From: Acidobacteriota bacterium | Lineage (GTDB): Bacteria > Acidobacteriota > Terriglobia > Versatilivoradales > Versatilivoraceae | Reading direction: 5' to 3' | Assembly (NCBI GenBank): GCA_028875135.1 | Contig: JAPPFQ010000372.1 | Coordinates: 1 to 12,437, forward strand | DNA length: 12,437 nucleotides | Shown: piece after piece, positions 5,557 through 12,437 of the stretch | Position numbering within the stretch: the first letter of the stretch is position 1 | How the letters are laid out: each line of letters begins with the position of its first letter | Translations under genes and position numbers: made by a program | The notes under the pieces: model-generated | Told to the model about the DNA's origin: nothing | The model's input: only the letters and a program-made list of their open reading frames with translations | The model's database searches: none

Positions 5557-6195
5557 TCAGGGCTCCAGTCTTTCCACGACCCACCGGGTTTCCGCCTGGC
5601 GGCGGTAGCGAAGCCGGTCGTTGAGGCGGTCGGGCCGCCCCTGCCAGAATTCGATATGGTCAGGGGAGAGGCAATACCCTCCCCAGAAGGGAGGCAGGGG
5701 AATGTCGCCGTCGCCGAACCTGGCTCGAAAGCTTCGCATCCGCTCTTCCAGAACCTGGCGGTTTTCGATCACCTCGCTCTGGTGCGAAGCCCAGGCGCTG
5801 AGCCGGCTGCCGGCCGGCCGGCTCTCGAAATAGCGGGCCGATTCCTCCCTGGAGATGCGCTCGACGCTTCCGGAGATGCGCACCTGACGGGCTAGCTCCA
5901 CCCAGGCCACCACCAGGGCGGCTCGAGGATTTTCGGCCAGGTCCCGGGCCTTGGGGCTGCCGTAGTTGGTGAAGAAGATGAATCCGCGGGACTCCACGTC
6001 CTTCAGCAGGACCATGCGGGCCGCAGGCTCGGCATCACGGCCGGCCGTCGCCAGACAGGCCGCGCCCGGCTCGAAGACCCCCGCGTCCGAGGCATCCTGA
6101 TACCACTGCTCGAACTGCAGGATCGGATCGGGGTTCAGGTCCCCTTTGCTCAGGCCTGCCCGGCTGTAGCGTTCTCGAATCTCGTCGATGGACAT
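5557..6195 (-). CDS. pdxH: Pyridoxamine 5'-phosphate oxidase
   Basis: An FMN-dependent cytoplasmic enzyme that oxidises pyridoxine or pyridoxamine 5'-phosphate to PLP, the last step of de novo/salvage vitamin B6 synthesis. The 212 residues match the family length (about 210-220) from end to end: N-terminal 'IRERYSRAGLSKGDLNPDPI' (6-25), the FMN-binding 'ARMVLLK' (59-65) and 'GFIFFTNYGSPKARDLAENPR' region (71-91), 'RQVRISGSVERIS' (103-115), 'YFESRPAGSRLSAWAS' (122-137), 'PPFWGGY' (168-174), and the C-terminal signature 'IEFWQGRPDRLNDRLRYRR' (181-199) with the terminal 'W..ERLEP'. It is divergent from the PLP-dependent threonine aldolase gene, with an extended -10 promoter in the shared spacer, and is followed by the exported MBL-fold gene. 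The start ATG at 6195 fits the family; no strong Shine-Dalgarno is seen (GGAAGCGG upstream). Confidence 0.96.
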   Translation of the reverse strand: MSIDEIRERYSRAGLSKGDLNPDPILQFEQWYQDASDAGVFEPGAACLATAGRDAEPAARMVLLKDVESRGFIFFTNYGSPKARDLAENPRAALVVAWVELARQVRISGSVERISREESARYFESRPAGSRLSAWASHQSEVIENRQVLEERMRSFRARFGDGDIPLPPFWGGYCLSPDHIEFWQGRPDRLNDRLRYRRQAETRWVVERLEP

Positions 6196-6268
6196 CCGCT
6201 TCCGAGAGGGAGTTTGCCCGACCGAAGCTCCTGAATCGCAATTGATTGGGACCTTCAGAAGGGCTCGA

Positions 6269-6277
6269 ATTATACCA
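6269..6277 (-). promoter_or_regulatory. Extended -10 promoter candidate for pdxH
   Basis: On the minus strand the sequence reads TGGTATAAT, a TGn extended -10 with a perfect TATAAT. No good -35 hexamer lies 16-18 bp upstream (TCGGCC at 17 bp), which extended -10 promoters tolerate. It would start transcription near 6262 and give a leader of roughly 65-70 nt before the pdxH ATG at 6195. Confidence 0.55.
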
Positions 6278-6389
6278 GATCGGGCCTGGCCGGCCGACCG
6301 GGCGCTTGAACCCGGGCCTGCCCCTCCGGCAGCGCCGGTGCAGGGGGAGAGAAGGAGCGAATTCGGTGCCCGCCGTTGGAGTAATCATG

Positions 6390-6420
6390 GATAATAGGCG
6401 GATCTCAACCACAGGGGAGA
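6390..6420 (+). promoter_or_regulatory. Possible -10 box and ribosome binding site of ltaE
   Basis: GATAAT at 6390-6395 is a 5-of-6 match to a -10 box but lacks a recognisable -35 at proper spacing. AGGGGAGA at 6413-6420 is a good Shine-Dalgarno 6 nt before the ATG at 6427 and supports that start. The rest of the 231-bp spacer, 6196-6389, shows only the pdxH promoter and GC-rich sequence. Confidence 0.35.
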
Positions 6421-6426
6421 ACCATT

Positions 6427-7455
6427 ATGCCGCCAATCAAGATCGACCTCTACAGCGACACCGTCACCCGGCCGACGGCCCCGATGCGGAAGTTCATGGC
6501 CGAGGCCGAAGTCGGGGATGAGCAGAAGTTCGAAGATCCGACCGTCAATCGGCTGCAGGAGAGGGTGGCCGAACTGCTGGGCAAGGAGGCCGGGCTCTAT
6601 CTGCCTTCAGGCACCATGTGTAACCAGATCGCCTTCAGGATTCACTGCCGCCCGGGAGACGAGGTGCTGCTGCACCGCACAGCCCATCCCCTGATCTCCG
6701 AAGCGGGAGGACTGGCGGCCCTCTCCAGCGCCATCCCGACCGGCCTGGAGGCTCGACGGGGAGTCTTCAGCGCCGAACAGGTCAGGGCGGCCGTCCGGCC
6801 GTTGAACCGCTATGCCCCATGCACGCGGGTGGTTTCCATCGAGCAGACCTCCAATTCCGGGGGTGGGACTCCCTGGCCCCTCCAGGCCATTGAAGAGGTG
6901 GCTGCGGTCGCCCGCGAGCATGGCCTGATTCTTCACATGGACGGGGCTCGGCTGTTCAACGCCGTGGTGGCTACCGGGACGCCGGCCCGGGACTTTGCGG
7001 CCCCGTTCGATTCCGTCTGGGTAGATTTCAGCAAGGGACTGGGAGCGCCGGTGGGAGCCGTGCTGGCGGGCAGCCGGGAACTGATCGAGGAAGCCTGGGT
7101 GTGGAAGCAGCGCCTGGGCGGGGCCATGCGGCAGGCCGGGATCATCGCCGCCGGGGCGCTCTACGCCCTGGAGCACCACATCGAGCGGTTGGCGGAAGAC
7201 CACGCCAACGCCAAGGTCCTGGCCGAGGGCCTGGCGGAGATTCCGGGGGTTACCCTGGATCCCGCCGAGGTCGAAACCAACCTCGTGTTCTTCGACGTGT
7301 CCGAGCCGGCGTCGGCAGTGCTCGGCCGGATGCTGGAGCAGGGGGTGCGAGTGAGCCAGCCCGGTCCGCACCGCTTGCGTGCCGTCACCCACCTGGATAT
7401 TTCCCGCCAAGACGTGGAAGAGGCCGTTCAGGTCGTCCGGTCCTGTTTCGCCTAG
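6427..7455 (+). CDS. ltaE: Low-specificity L-threonine aldolase family, PLP-dependent
   Basis: A fold-type I PLP enzyme expected to split L-threonine/allo-threonine (and other beta-hydroxy amino acids) into glycine and an aldehyde. The 342-residue protein has the family's N-terminal 'DLYSDTVTRPTAPMRKFM' (7-24), 'EVGDEQKFEDPTVNRLQ' (28-44), 'ELLGKEAGLYLPSGTMCNQ' (49-67; the PLP-phosphate contact S61-G62-T63), His83/His87 in 'LHRTAHP', 'EQTSNSGGGTPWPL' (139-152), 'HMDGARLFNA' (170-179; D172 for the pyridine nitrogen, R175) and the Schiff-base lysine K203 in 'DFSKGLGAPVG'. Length and motifs are normal. The start has AGGGGAGA upstream. It is divergent from pdxH, which makes its cofactor, and lies immediately before the TonB-dependent receptor gene on the same strand. 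Related beta-eliminating members exist, so the natural substrate may differ from threonine. Confidence 0.93.
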   Translation: MPPIKIDLYSDTVTRPTAPMRKFMAEAEVGDEQKFEDPTVNRLQERVAELLGKEAGLYLPSGTMCNQIAFRIHCRPGDEVLLHRTAHPLISEAGGLAALSSAIPTGLEARRGVFSAEQVRAAVRPLNRYAPCTRVVSIEQTSNSGGGTPWPLQAIEEVAAVAREHGLILHMDGARLFNAVVATGTPARDFAAPFDSVWVDFSKGLGAPVGAVLAGSRELIEEAWVWKQRLGGAMRQAGIIAAGALYALEHHIERLAEDHANAKVLAEGLAEIPGVTLDPAEVETNLVFFDVSEPASAVLGRMLEQGVRVSQPGPHRLRAVTHLDISRQDVEEAVQVVRSCFA

Positions 7456-7477
7456 GTCGATGGACCGCAGAGGCTTC

Positions 7478-10400
7478 ATGTCCCACAGAAATTGGATCGT
7501 CGCCGGCATGGTGGTCTGCCTGGCCGCCATGCCTGTTTCCCTGGTTGGGCAGCAGCAGCTCGGGGGACTCCGGGTCGTCCTCATCGACCCGAGCGGTGGC
7601 CTCGTTCCCGGAGCCGAAGTCGAGTTCCGGGGTTCGGCGCTGATTCGGCCGGTCTACGGCGTCTCGGATAGTCAGGGACTGGTTTTCAATAACAGCCTGC
7701 CGCCCGGGATCTACACCCTGACCGCCCGTTGCCCGGGGTTCCGGACCGCGGTGAAGGGAGACGTCGTTGTCCAGGTCGGGAGGAGTTTCTCCGTCGAAAT
7801 GCCTCTGGAGGTAGGGCGCGTCGAAAGCACCATCGTCGTCGAGGCGGGCGGGGCCGCCATCGATACCTTCAAGAGCGAAGCAGCCTCGGTTTACACGGGT
7901 GAAGGTCTGACCAACGCCGCCGGCCGTCGGGATTTCACCGATTACTCCCGCTTCGCTCCAAGCGTCAATATCGAGGCCCTCTCGGGAAACGTGACCTATA
8001 GAGGACAGAGTGTCCAGGGAATATCGGTCGACGGGTCCTCCGGCGCAGAGAATGTCTTTTACGTGGACGGTGTCGATACCACCAGCATGTACAACGGGCT
8101 GAACAACCAGAACCTGCGTGTCGAAACCGTGGAGGAATTCCAGTTGAAGACCGCAGGATACGAAGCGGAATTCGGCGGCGCCATGGGGGGCGTTCTCAGC
8201 GCCCGAACCCGGAGCGGCTCCGACGAATTTCACGGCAGCCTGCTGTGGTACGGAAGCGGAAGCACACTGACAGGCGGGCCGAGGAAGCGCCTGAGACTCG
8301 ATCCCACTCAGTCGGTCGACGTGTCCCAGTATGTCTTCGATCCGGAAGACGGCGACCTGACGCAGGAATTCGGCTTCACTCTGGGTGGCCCTCTATGGCG
8401 AGACCGGGCCTGGTTCTTCGGAGGCTTCCTGTCGGAAGTCGGGAACCGGACGCGCTCGGTCACGTTTACCTCGGGAGCAGCCGGGCGATTTCAACGCAAG
8501 AACCGGTTGCGCAGCATTCCGGTCAAGATCGACTTCCAACCGGCCGAGAATGTCAGGTTGATGGCATCGGCGGTGGCGGACCGGATGCATTGGAAGGGAG
8601 GGCTGCCGCATCTAGACGGGACTTCAAACCCGGATTTCGCATGGGCAGAGGAAGGATTCGAATACCCCGGCTACACTCTCACGGGAGCCGCCTTGATCAC
8701 CTTCAACCCGTTCCTGGCGGTGGACGCCCGATGGGGATTGAATGCCATCCAGACGGAACAACTGCTTGGCCCGGAACAGGTGCGTCATCGGTTCCCCGAG
8801 TCGCCCGGACTGATCGGATATGCGCCGGACGACGCCTTGTACCGCCCCCGCGGGTTTTCCACCATCGGACATGCCGCAAGTTTCAACACGTCTCAGGATT
8901 TTCAGAAAAAGAGCACGGTTTCCGTGAGCGGCAGCTATCTGGCCCGTGGGGCCGGCCAACACAACCTGCGTTTCGGCTGGCAGTTCAACGGGCTGGCGCA
9001 CGATGTCAACGATGCCTACAAGTTCGACTACCTTCTCTACCACTACACCCGACCCTACAACATGGTGGATGGGACAGTTCGTACCAGCACCTGCACCGGA
9101 CCCAACGGCGATGTCTATGATCCCTGCGGCTACTACGAGTTGCGGACGCCGTTCGGCGTGGTGGCCAACGCCGGCACCCACCGGCATGCCCTCTTCGTTC
9201 AGGACGCCTGGACGATAGGCGGTGCGCTCACCCTGAACCTCGGGCTGCGCTTAGAGCGCGAGGAGATTCCGTCCTTCAGCGATCTTCCGGAATTTTCCGG
9301 AGCGGCGTTCCGGTGGAACTTCGCAGACAAGGTCGCGCCTCGGGCCGGCCTGGCCTATGACGTTCTGGGCGACGCCAGGCTGAAGCTTTTCGGCAGTTGG
9401 GGATGGTTTTACGACGCCATGAAACTTGCCATGGCTCAGGGGTTGTTCGGTGGGTTCAAGTGGTTGAGCCACTACTACCTGATGGACGACAGCACTCTCG
9501 ATTGGACCCGCATCGGCGGTCTGTCGGGCCAGGGAAACTATCCGGGAACCTACGTCGAGACCAGGAACTGGCGTATCCCCTCGTTCGAGGATCTGGACCC
9601 GGATCTCAAACCCATGCGAATGACCGGGACCGTGGCCGGATTCGAGTACGAAGCCGCCCCGGACCACGTGGTTTCGTTCCGTTACACGCGCAAAAACCTT
9701 GACCAGGCGATCGAGGACGTCGGCCGCCAGACCCCGTCCGGCGAAGCCTACTACATCACCAACCCGGGACGAGGCCTCTCGGTCGACCGGTTTGTCGAAG
9801 CCGGCCTTCCGGCCACGCCCAGACCGAAGAGGACCTACAACGCTTTCGAGTTTCGTTGGCGCAAGTCCTTTCGAGACAATTGGCTCGCGGATGCCACCTA
9901 CGTGAACTCCAGGCTTCGCGGCCTCTATTCCGGCCTGGGTAGCTCAGACGAGAATGGACGCCTCACTCCCAATGCCAACCGCGATTTCGATCTCTGGTTT
10001 CTCAACTACGACTCCAAGGGCAACCTGATCGACGGGCCGTTGGGCACCGACAGGACCCATCAGCTCAAGGTCCGTTGGACCTATGTCACGCCGTGGGACA
10101 TGGAAGTCGGGGGCTTCTTCCGAGCCATGAGCGGAACGCCGATCAGCCGGACAGTCGACCTGGAACACGTGGACGTCTTGGTGGACAACCGAGGCGGCGA
10201 CGGCAGAAATCCGGCCTGGTCTCAGACGGACCTCTCGCTGGTCCAGCGTTTTCACCCCTTCTCGGACGAAACCCGGTCGGTGGAGATCAACCTCAACGTC
10301 ATCAACCTCTTCAATCAAGGGACGCCATTGAGGACCTTTCGAAGCCTCTATCGCCAGTCGCTTCCCTTGTGGCAACCGGGCGACCCCGTCTCGCAGGTCC

Positions 10401-10525
10401 TGGACGGCTACGACTACCAGGCGATCGCGGCCTCTCAGGGCGCGACCCGGGACCCGCGCTTCCTGCAGCATGATCGATTCCTGGATCCGATCTCGGCTCG
10501 GTTGGGGATTCGTTTCGTTTTTTGA
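7478..10525 (+). CDS. TonB-dependent outer membrane receptor, Oar-like, with N-terminal carboxypeptidase-regulatory-like domain
   Basis: A predicted 1015-residue outer membrane transporter. It begins with a signal peptide (MSHRNWIVAGMVVCLAAMPV, then SLVGQ), then a beta-sandwich carboxypeptidase-regulatory-like domain (about 28-110: 'GLRVVLIDPSGGLVPGAEVEF', 'PPGIYTLTARCPGFRT'), then a plug domain with 'FYVDGVDTTSMYNG' and 'VETVEEFQLKTAGYEAEFGGAMGGVLSARTRSGSDEFHG' (about 190-260), and then a long barrel rich in aromatic alternation ending in 'ARLGIRFVF' with the terminal Phe used for BAM recognition. Such Oar-like receptors are abundant in Acidobacteriota and take up unknown large ligands with energy from TonB/ExbBD. 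No SusD-like partner, sigma factor or anti-sigma gene is adjacent, so the ligand is unknown. The start is uncertain: ATG 7478 (AGAGG 4 nt upstream) or ATG 7460 (six residues longer). It lies just downstream of ltaE and may share its transcript. Confidence 0.9.
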   Translation: MSHRNWIVAGMVVCLAAMPVSLVGQQQLGGLRVVLIDPSGGLVPGAEVEFRGSALIRPVYGVSDSQGLVFNNSLPPGIYTLTARCPGFRTAVKGDVVVQVGRSFSVEMPLEVGRVESTIVVEAGGAAIDTFKSEAASVYTGEGLTNAAGRRDFTDYSRFAPSVNIEALSGNVTYRGQSVQGISVDGSSGAENVFYVDGVDTTSMYNGLNNQNLRVETVEEFQLKTAGYEAEFGGAMGGVLSARTRSGSDEFHGSLLWYGSGSTLTGGPRKRLRLDPTQSVDVSQYVFDPEDGDLTQEFGFTLGGPLWRDRAWFFGGFLSEVGNRTRSVTFTSGAAGRFQRKNRLRSIPVKIDFQPAENVRLMASAVADRMHWKGGLPHLDGTSNPDFAWAEEGFEYPGYTLTGAALITFNPFLAVDARWGLNAIQTEQLLGPEQVRHRFPESPGLIGYAPDDALYRPRGFSTIGHAASFNTSQDFQKKSTVSVSGSYLARGAGQHNLRFGWQFNGLAHDVNDAYKFDYLLYHYTRPYNMVDGTVRTSTCTGPNGDVYDPCGYYELRTPFGVVANAGTHRHALFVQDAWTIGGALTLNLGLRLEREEIPSFSDLPEFSGAAFRWNFADKVAPRAGLAYDVLGDARLKLFGSWGWFYDAMKLAMAQGLFGGFKWLSHYYLMDDSTLDWTRIGGLSGQGNYPGTYVETRNWRIPSFEDLDPDLKPMRMTGTVAGFEYEAAPDHVVSFRYTRKNLDQAIEDVGRQTPSGEAYYITNPGRGLSVDRFVEAGLPATPRPKRTYNAFEFRWRKSFRDNWLADATYVNSRLRGLYSGLGSSDENGRLTPNANRDFDLWFLNYDSKGNLIDGPLGTDRTHQLKVRWTYVTPWDMEVGGFFRAMSGTPISRTVDLEHVDVLVDNRGGDGRNPAWSQTDLSLVQRFHPFSDETRSVEINLNVINLFNQGTPLRTFRSLYRQSLPLWQPGDPVSQVLDGYDYQAIAASQGATRDPRFLQHDRFLDPISARLGIRFVF

Positions 10526-10531
10526 GGGGGT

Positions 10532-11656
10532 TTATTCCGGTTCGAAGGGGCGATAGTTCCTGTAGAAGCTGACCCAGCGGAGGGAGGTCTTGTCGCCGGT
10601 TTGGAAATTGGGAGTCCCGCCGGCATTCAGAACGCCGGAACTCAGCCCACCGTCGCCCATGGCATCGGTCTTGACGATGACGTGCAGCTCGGCCGGCAGC
10701 CAGACCAGCTTGTCCACCAGCATCACTTCCTTGTAGCGGAGCACCATTTCCTCATCGGTGATGGGGGCTCTGCGCGGCATGTCGGTGGATCTAGACTCCA
10801 GACGCACCAACAACTGGGTTTCCAGATCCACCCAGAAACGCCCGCGATAGCCGAAGGGAACCATCCCCTCGTCCTTGACTTGTATGGGACGCAGGGAGGT
10901 TTCCCGGGGCACCTGGAAGGACACCCTGGCCGTGCTTCGTCCATGCTTTTTCTCCAGGCCTTGCAACTTGAAGGTTGCCTGGGACCGTGGCGCGAAGACT
11001 CCGGTCAATACGGGCCCGAATTCCCCTACGTCACGGAAGAGAGGGTATTTGCTGATCTGCCTGTAGTGGGGTGACTGGTCGAAGTAGCTCACCTCGACCT
11101 CGTAGATTTCCCGCTGGGTCCAGCCTCTCCGGCCGAAAGCCTGGTAGGACCGGGTTCCCTGGTTGCAGACGAAATCCGGCAGGGAGTGAGCGTATCTCAG
11201 CACCCGGTTTCTGACCGACTCCAGGAACTGCGTCCAGTTCTCGGCCGTGGGCACGGTCCCGAGCGGCAGGAGATCCACATCGGGCGGCGGCGGCGGCGGC
11301 GGAGGCGCCTTCTCTGGGCCCTCGGGTTCAGCAGGGAGGATGCCGGGAGCCGCGGTGGGCTGGACGGTCGTCCTGCGATTTCCTCCCAGCTCTTTCACGA
11401 CAGTCACAATGGCCGCGTCGGCCTCCTGGGCTTCCAACTGCTTCAGAAAGGCGTCGGTGACCGTGAAACCGATCCCGCGTTCGCGAATCATTTCCACGGC
11501 CCGCTCCACCGTGATTCCGAACTTGGAAGCGGTCACGATGGTGATGACCTGCTCCGCCGTCAGAGGCGGCTTGGCTTGAGCGGTCCCGGTCAGGCCCGCC
11601 GCGAGCGCGAGAGTGAGCAGAAACAAGAGCCCAATCTTGAGGGATGCTTGAGTCAT
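10532..11656 (-). CDS. Secreted protein of unknown function: helical module, Pro-rich linker, large C-terminal domain
   Basis: A 374-residue protein with a clear signal peptide (MTQASLKIGLLFLLTLALAA...TAQA, cleavage after Ala28). Residues 31-92 ('LTAEQVITIVTASK', 'AVEMIRERGIGFTVTDAFLKQLEAQEADAAIVTVVKEL') look like the small helical module found in many acidobacterial exported proteins. A Pro-rich linker with eight consecutive prolines (118-125) follows. The C-terminal domain (about 140-370: 'ENWTQFLESVRNRVLRYAHSLPDFVC', 'FGYRGRFWVDLETQLLVRLES', 'MVLRYKEVMLVDKLVWLPAEL') is beta-rich and reminiscent of LolA/LppX-like lipid-binding folds, but that is only inference. There is one Cys in this domain (C164). 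The start at 11656 is chosen over an upstream in-frame ATG (11821) because of the signal peptide and AAGGA upstream. It is convergent with the receptor gene, 6 bp between stop codons. Confidence 0.8.
   Translation of the reverse strand: MTQASLKIGLLFLLTLALAAGLTGTAQAKPPLTAEQVITIVTASKFGITVERAVEMIRERGIGFTVTDAFLKQLEAQEADAAIVTVVKELGGNRRTTVQPTAAPGILPAEPEGPEKAPPPPPPPPDVDLLPLGTVPTAENWTQFLESVRNRVLRYAHSLPDFVCNQGTRSYQAFGRRGWTQREIYEVEVSYFDQSPHYRQISKYPLFRDVGEFGPVLTGVFAPRSQATFKLQGLEKKHGRSTARVSFQVPRETSLRPIQVKDEGMVPFGYRGRFWVDLETQLLVRLESRSTDMPRRAPITDEEMVLRYKEVMLVDKLVWLPAELHVIVKTDAMGDGGLSSGVLNAGGTPNFQTGDKTSLRWVSFYRNYRPFEPE
11283..11300. repeat. (GGC)6 trinucleotide repeat coding for the proline run
   Basis: Six uninterrupted GGC units on the plus strand encode consecutive CCG proline codons of the minus-strand secreted protein (residues 118-125, CCT-(CCG)6-CCC). 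Being a triplet repeat, slippage would change linker length without a frameshift. Confidence 0.8.
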
Positions 11657-11691
11657 GGGTGTGCCGTTCCTTGTCCGAAGTTGTCTTTCGG

Positions 11692-11700
11692 AGTATAGCA
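11692..11700 (-). promoter_or_regulatory. Extended -10 promoter candidate for the secreted-protein gene
   Basis: The minus strand reads TGCTATACT, a TGn extended -10 with 5 of 6 to TATAAT. The -35 region (GGGCAA at 17 bp) is poor. Transcription would start near 11685, giving a leader of about 30 nt before the ATG at 11656, which supports that start over the one at 11821. Confidence 0.5.
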
Positions 11701-11714
11701 TTGAACGCCAAGCG

Positions 11715-11743
11715 TTGCCCGGCCTCGGTTCATCGCCTATAAT
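11715..11743 (+). promoter_or_regulatory. Sigma-70-type promoter candidate upstream of comM
   Basis: TTGCCC (11715-11720; 4 of 6 to TTGACA) and a perfect TATAAT (11738-11743) are separated by exactly 17 bp. Start would be near 11750, leaving a leader of about 180 nt before comM. The -35 overlaps the expected -35 zone of the opposed promoter, so the two may compete. Confidence 0.6.
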
Positions 11744-11931
11744 CCGGAAGTTCAGCGGACGGCCGCCGGTTGGGCGCCGATCCGTTGACTCTCCCTCCTT
11801 CCGATCTCCCTCACAATTCAAGTCGGGCCGCAGCCTTCCCGCGCACGCATCGCCATAGCGTCGAATCGCGCAAAGCTGTGCCCCCGCGCCGGCCGGTGGC
11901 CCGCTGCCGCCGGTGCTCGCCGGAGGTGAGG

Positions 11932-12437
11932 ATGCTGTTCAAGACGCTGAGTGCAGCCGTATTCGGAATCGATGCCTACGTGGTCGAGGTGGAGGTGGAT
12001 GTTTCCCCCGGAAAGGCCAACTTCCTGACGGTAGGACTGCCGGATGCGGCAGTCAAGGAGAGCAAGGAGCGGATCCGCTCGGCCGTCAAGAACTGCGGAC
12101 TGGATTTCCCCTTCAGGAACATTACCGTGAACCTGGCGCCGGCCGGCGTCAGGAAGGAAGGTGCGGCCTTCGACCTTCCCATGGCCATGGGCATCCTGGG
12201 AACGGTGGGAACGCTGCAGAGCCAGGACCTCGGCGACTGGTTGTTTCTGGGGGAACTCTCCCTGGATGGAGGATTGCGTCCGGTCCGGGGAGCTCTACCC
12301 ATTGCCGTGGCCGCCCGGCAGAAAGGGATTCGCCACCTGGTTCTGCCCGCGGAGAACGCCCGGGAAGCCGCGGTGGTCGCCGGCCTGTCGGTCTTCGGTC
12401 TGAACAACCTGGTGGAAGCGGTGGACCTGGTCAACGG
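11932..12437 (+). CDS. comM: YifB/ComM family Mg-chelatase-like AAA+ ATPase, N-terminal part (3' truncated by window edge)
   Basis: The frame starts at ATG 11932, right after GGAGGTGA (11922-11929), and stays open to the window end, giving 168 residues of a protein that is usually about 500. The sequence 'MLFKTLSAAVFGIDAYVVEV', 'GLPDAAVKESKERIRSAVKN' and 'ITVNLAPAGVRKEGAAFDLPMA' with 'FLGELSLDGGLRPVRGALP' is the N-terminal Lon-protease-like (ChlI-type) domain of the YifB/ComM family. In Vibrio and Haemophilus, ComM is a hexameric helicase that promotes branch migration during natural transformation; many non-competent bacteria also carry it, so competence should not be assumed. The Walker A/B AAA+ part lies beyond the window. 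An in-frame GTG at 11926 is an alternative start but sits inside the ribosome binding site. A promoter candidate lies about 180 bp upstream. Confidence 0.93.
   Translation, partial: MLFKTLSAAVFGIDAYVVEVEVDVSPGKANFLTVGLPDAAVKESKERIRSAVKNCGLDFPFRNITVNLAPAGVRKEGAAFDLPMAMGILGTVGTLQSQDLGDWLFLGELSLDGGLRPVRGALPIAVAARQKGIRHLVLPAENAREAAVVAGLSVFGLNNLVEAVDLVN

Larger units (their letters stand above)
11657..11931. other. 275-bp divergent intergenic region
   Basis: This spacer separates the leftward secreted-protein gene and rightward comM. It contains two opposed promoter candidates between 11692 and 11743, described separately. The remaining 11744-11931 would be the comM leader. It is GC-rich with several GCCGG/CCGG blocks able to pair near the start codon, but no recognisable riboswitch and no convincing small gene were found. 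Confidence 0.5.

Noticed and set aside
4757..5584. Longer GTG-initiated form of the MBL-fold protein
   Set aside because: It would overlap pdxH, has no ribosome binding site and would bury the signal peptide that starts at the ATG at 5476 behind GGAGGT.
9945..9960. GGTAGCTCAGACGAG resembling the 5' D-arm of a tRNA
   Set aside because: It lies inside the receptor barrel coding sequence in frame (GSSDENG), and no matching acceptor stem, anticodon arm or T-arm follows.
10512..10524. T-rich run at the end of the receptor gene as a terminator tail
   Set aside because: It encodes the conserved C-terminal FVF and is not preceded by a GC-rich hairpin.
11657..11821. N-terminal extension of the secreted protein to an ATG at 11821
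   Set aside because: The extra 55 residues would precede the signal peptide, and the proposed leftward promoter at 11692-11700 lies inside them.

Overview
The window is GC-rich (about 60-65% by eye) bacterial chromosome. No tRNA, rRNA, CRISPR, phage or transposase genes were seen. The best guess for the source is a member of the Acidobacteriota. The reasons are an Oar-like TonB-dependent receptor with an N-terminal carboxypeptidase-regulatory-like domain, a secreted protein with a helical module plus Pro-rich linker plus C-terminal domain that I associate with that phylum, and a Gfo/Idh protein of a subtype often seen there. This is inference from protein flavour, not from a marker gene.

Layout. 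(1) 1-2734, plus strand: the 3' end of a DRE-TIM (HMGL/LeuA-like) enzyme gene, then a phosphate butyryltransferase-type gene, then an acetate-kinase-family gene with altered active-site residues. Together they look like an acyl-CoA to acyl-phosphate to ATP module fed by a C-C bond lyase or synthase. (2) 2762-6195, minus strand: in transcription order pdxH (PLP synthesis), an exported metallo-beta-lactamase-fold protein, a 250-bp AT-richer spacer carrying a palindromic repeat, an Ada/Ogt-type DNA alkyl-cysteine methyltransferase, and a Gfo/Idh/MocA-fold protein lacking the canonical catalytic residues. (3) 6196-6426: a divergent promoter region between pdxH and ltaE. (4) 6427-10525, plus strand: a PLP-dependent threonine aldolase, then a large TonB-dependent receptor. 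(5) 10532-11656, minus strand: a secreted protein of unknown function, convergent with the receptor gene and only 6 bp from it. (6) 11657-11931: a second divergent intergenic region, with an extended -10 box reading left and a -35/-10 pair with a perfect TATAAT reading right. (7) 11932 to the end: the 5' part of a ComM/YifB-type Mg-chelatase-like ATPase gene.

Most genes are ordinary housekeeping or accessory metabolism. The items most worth a second look are the acyl-phosphate module with its divergent kinase, the Gfo/Idh protein with replaced active-site residues, the palindromic repeat at about 4650-4687, and the two divergent promoter regions. I see no clear defence, secretion or biosynthetic-cluster system.
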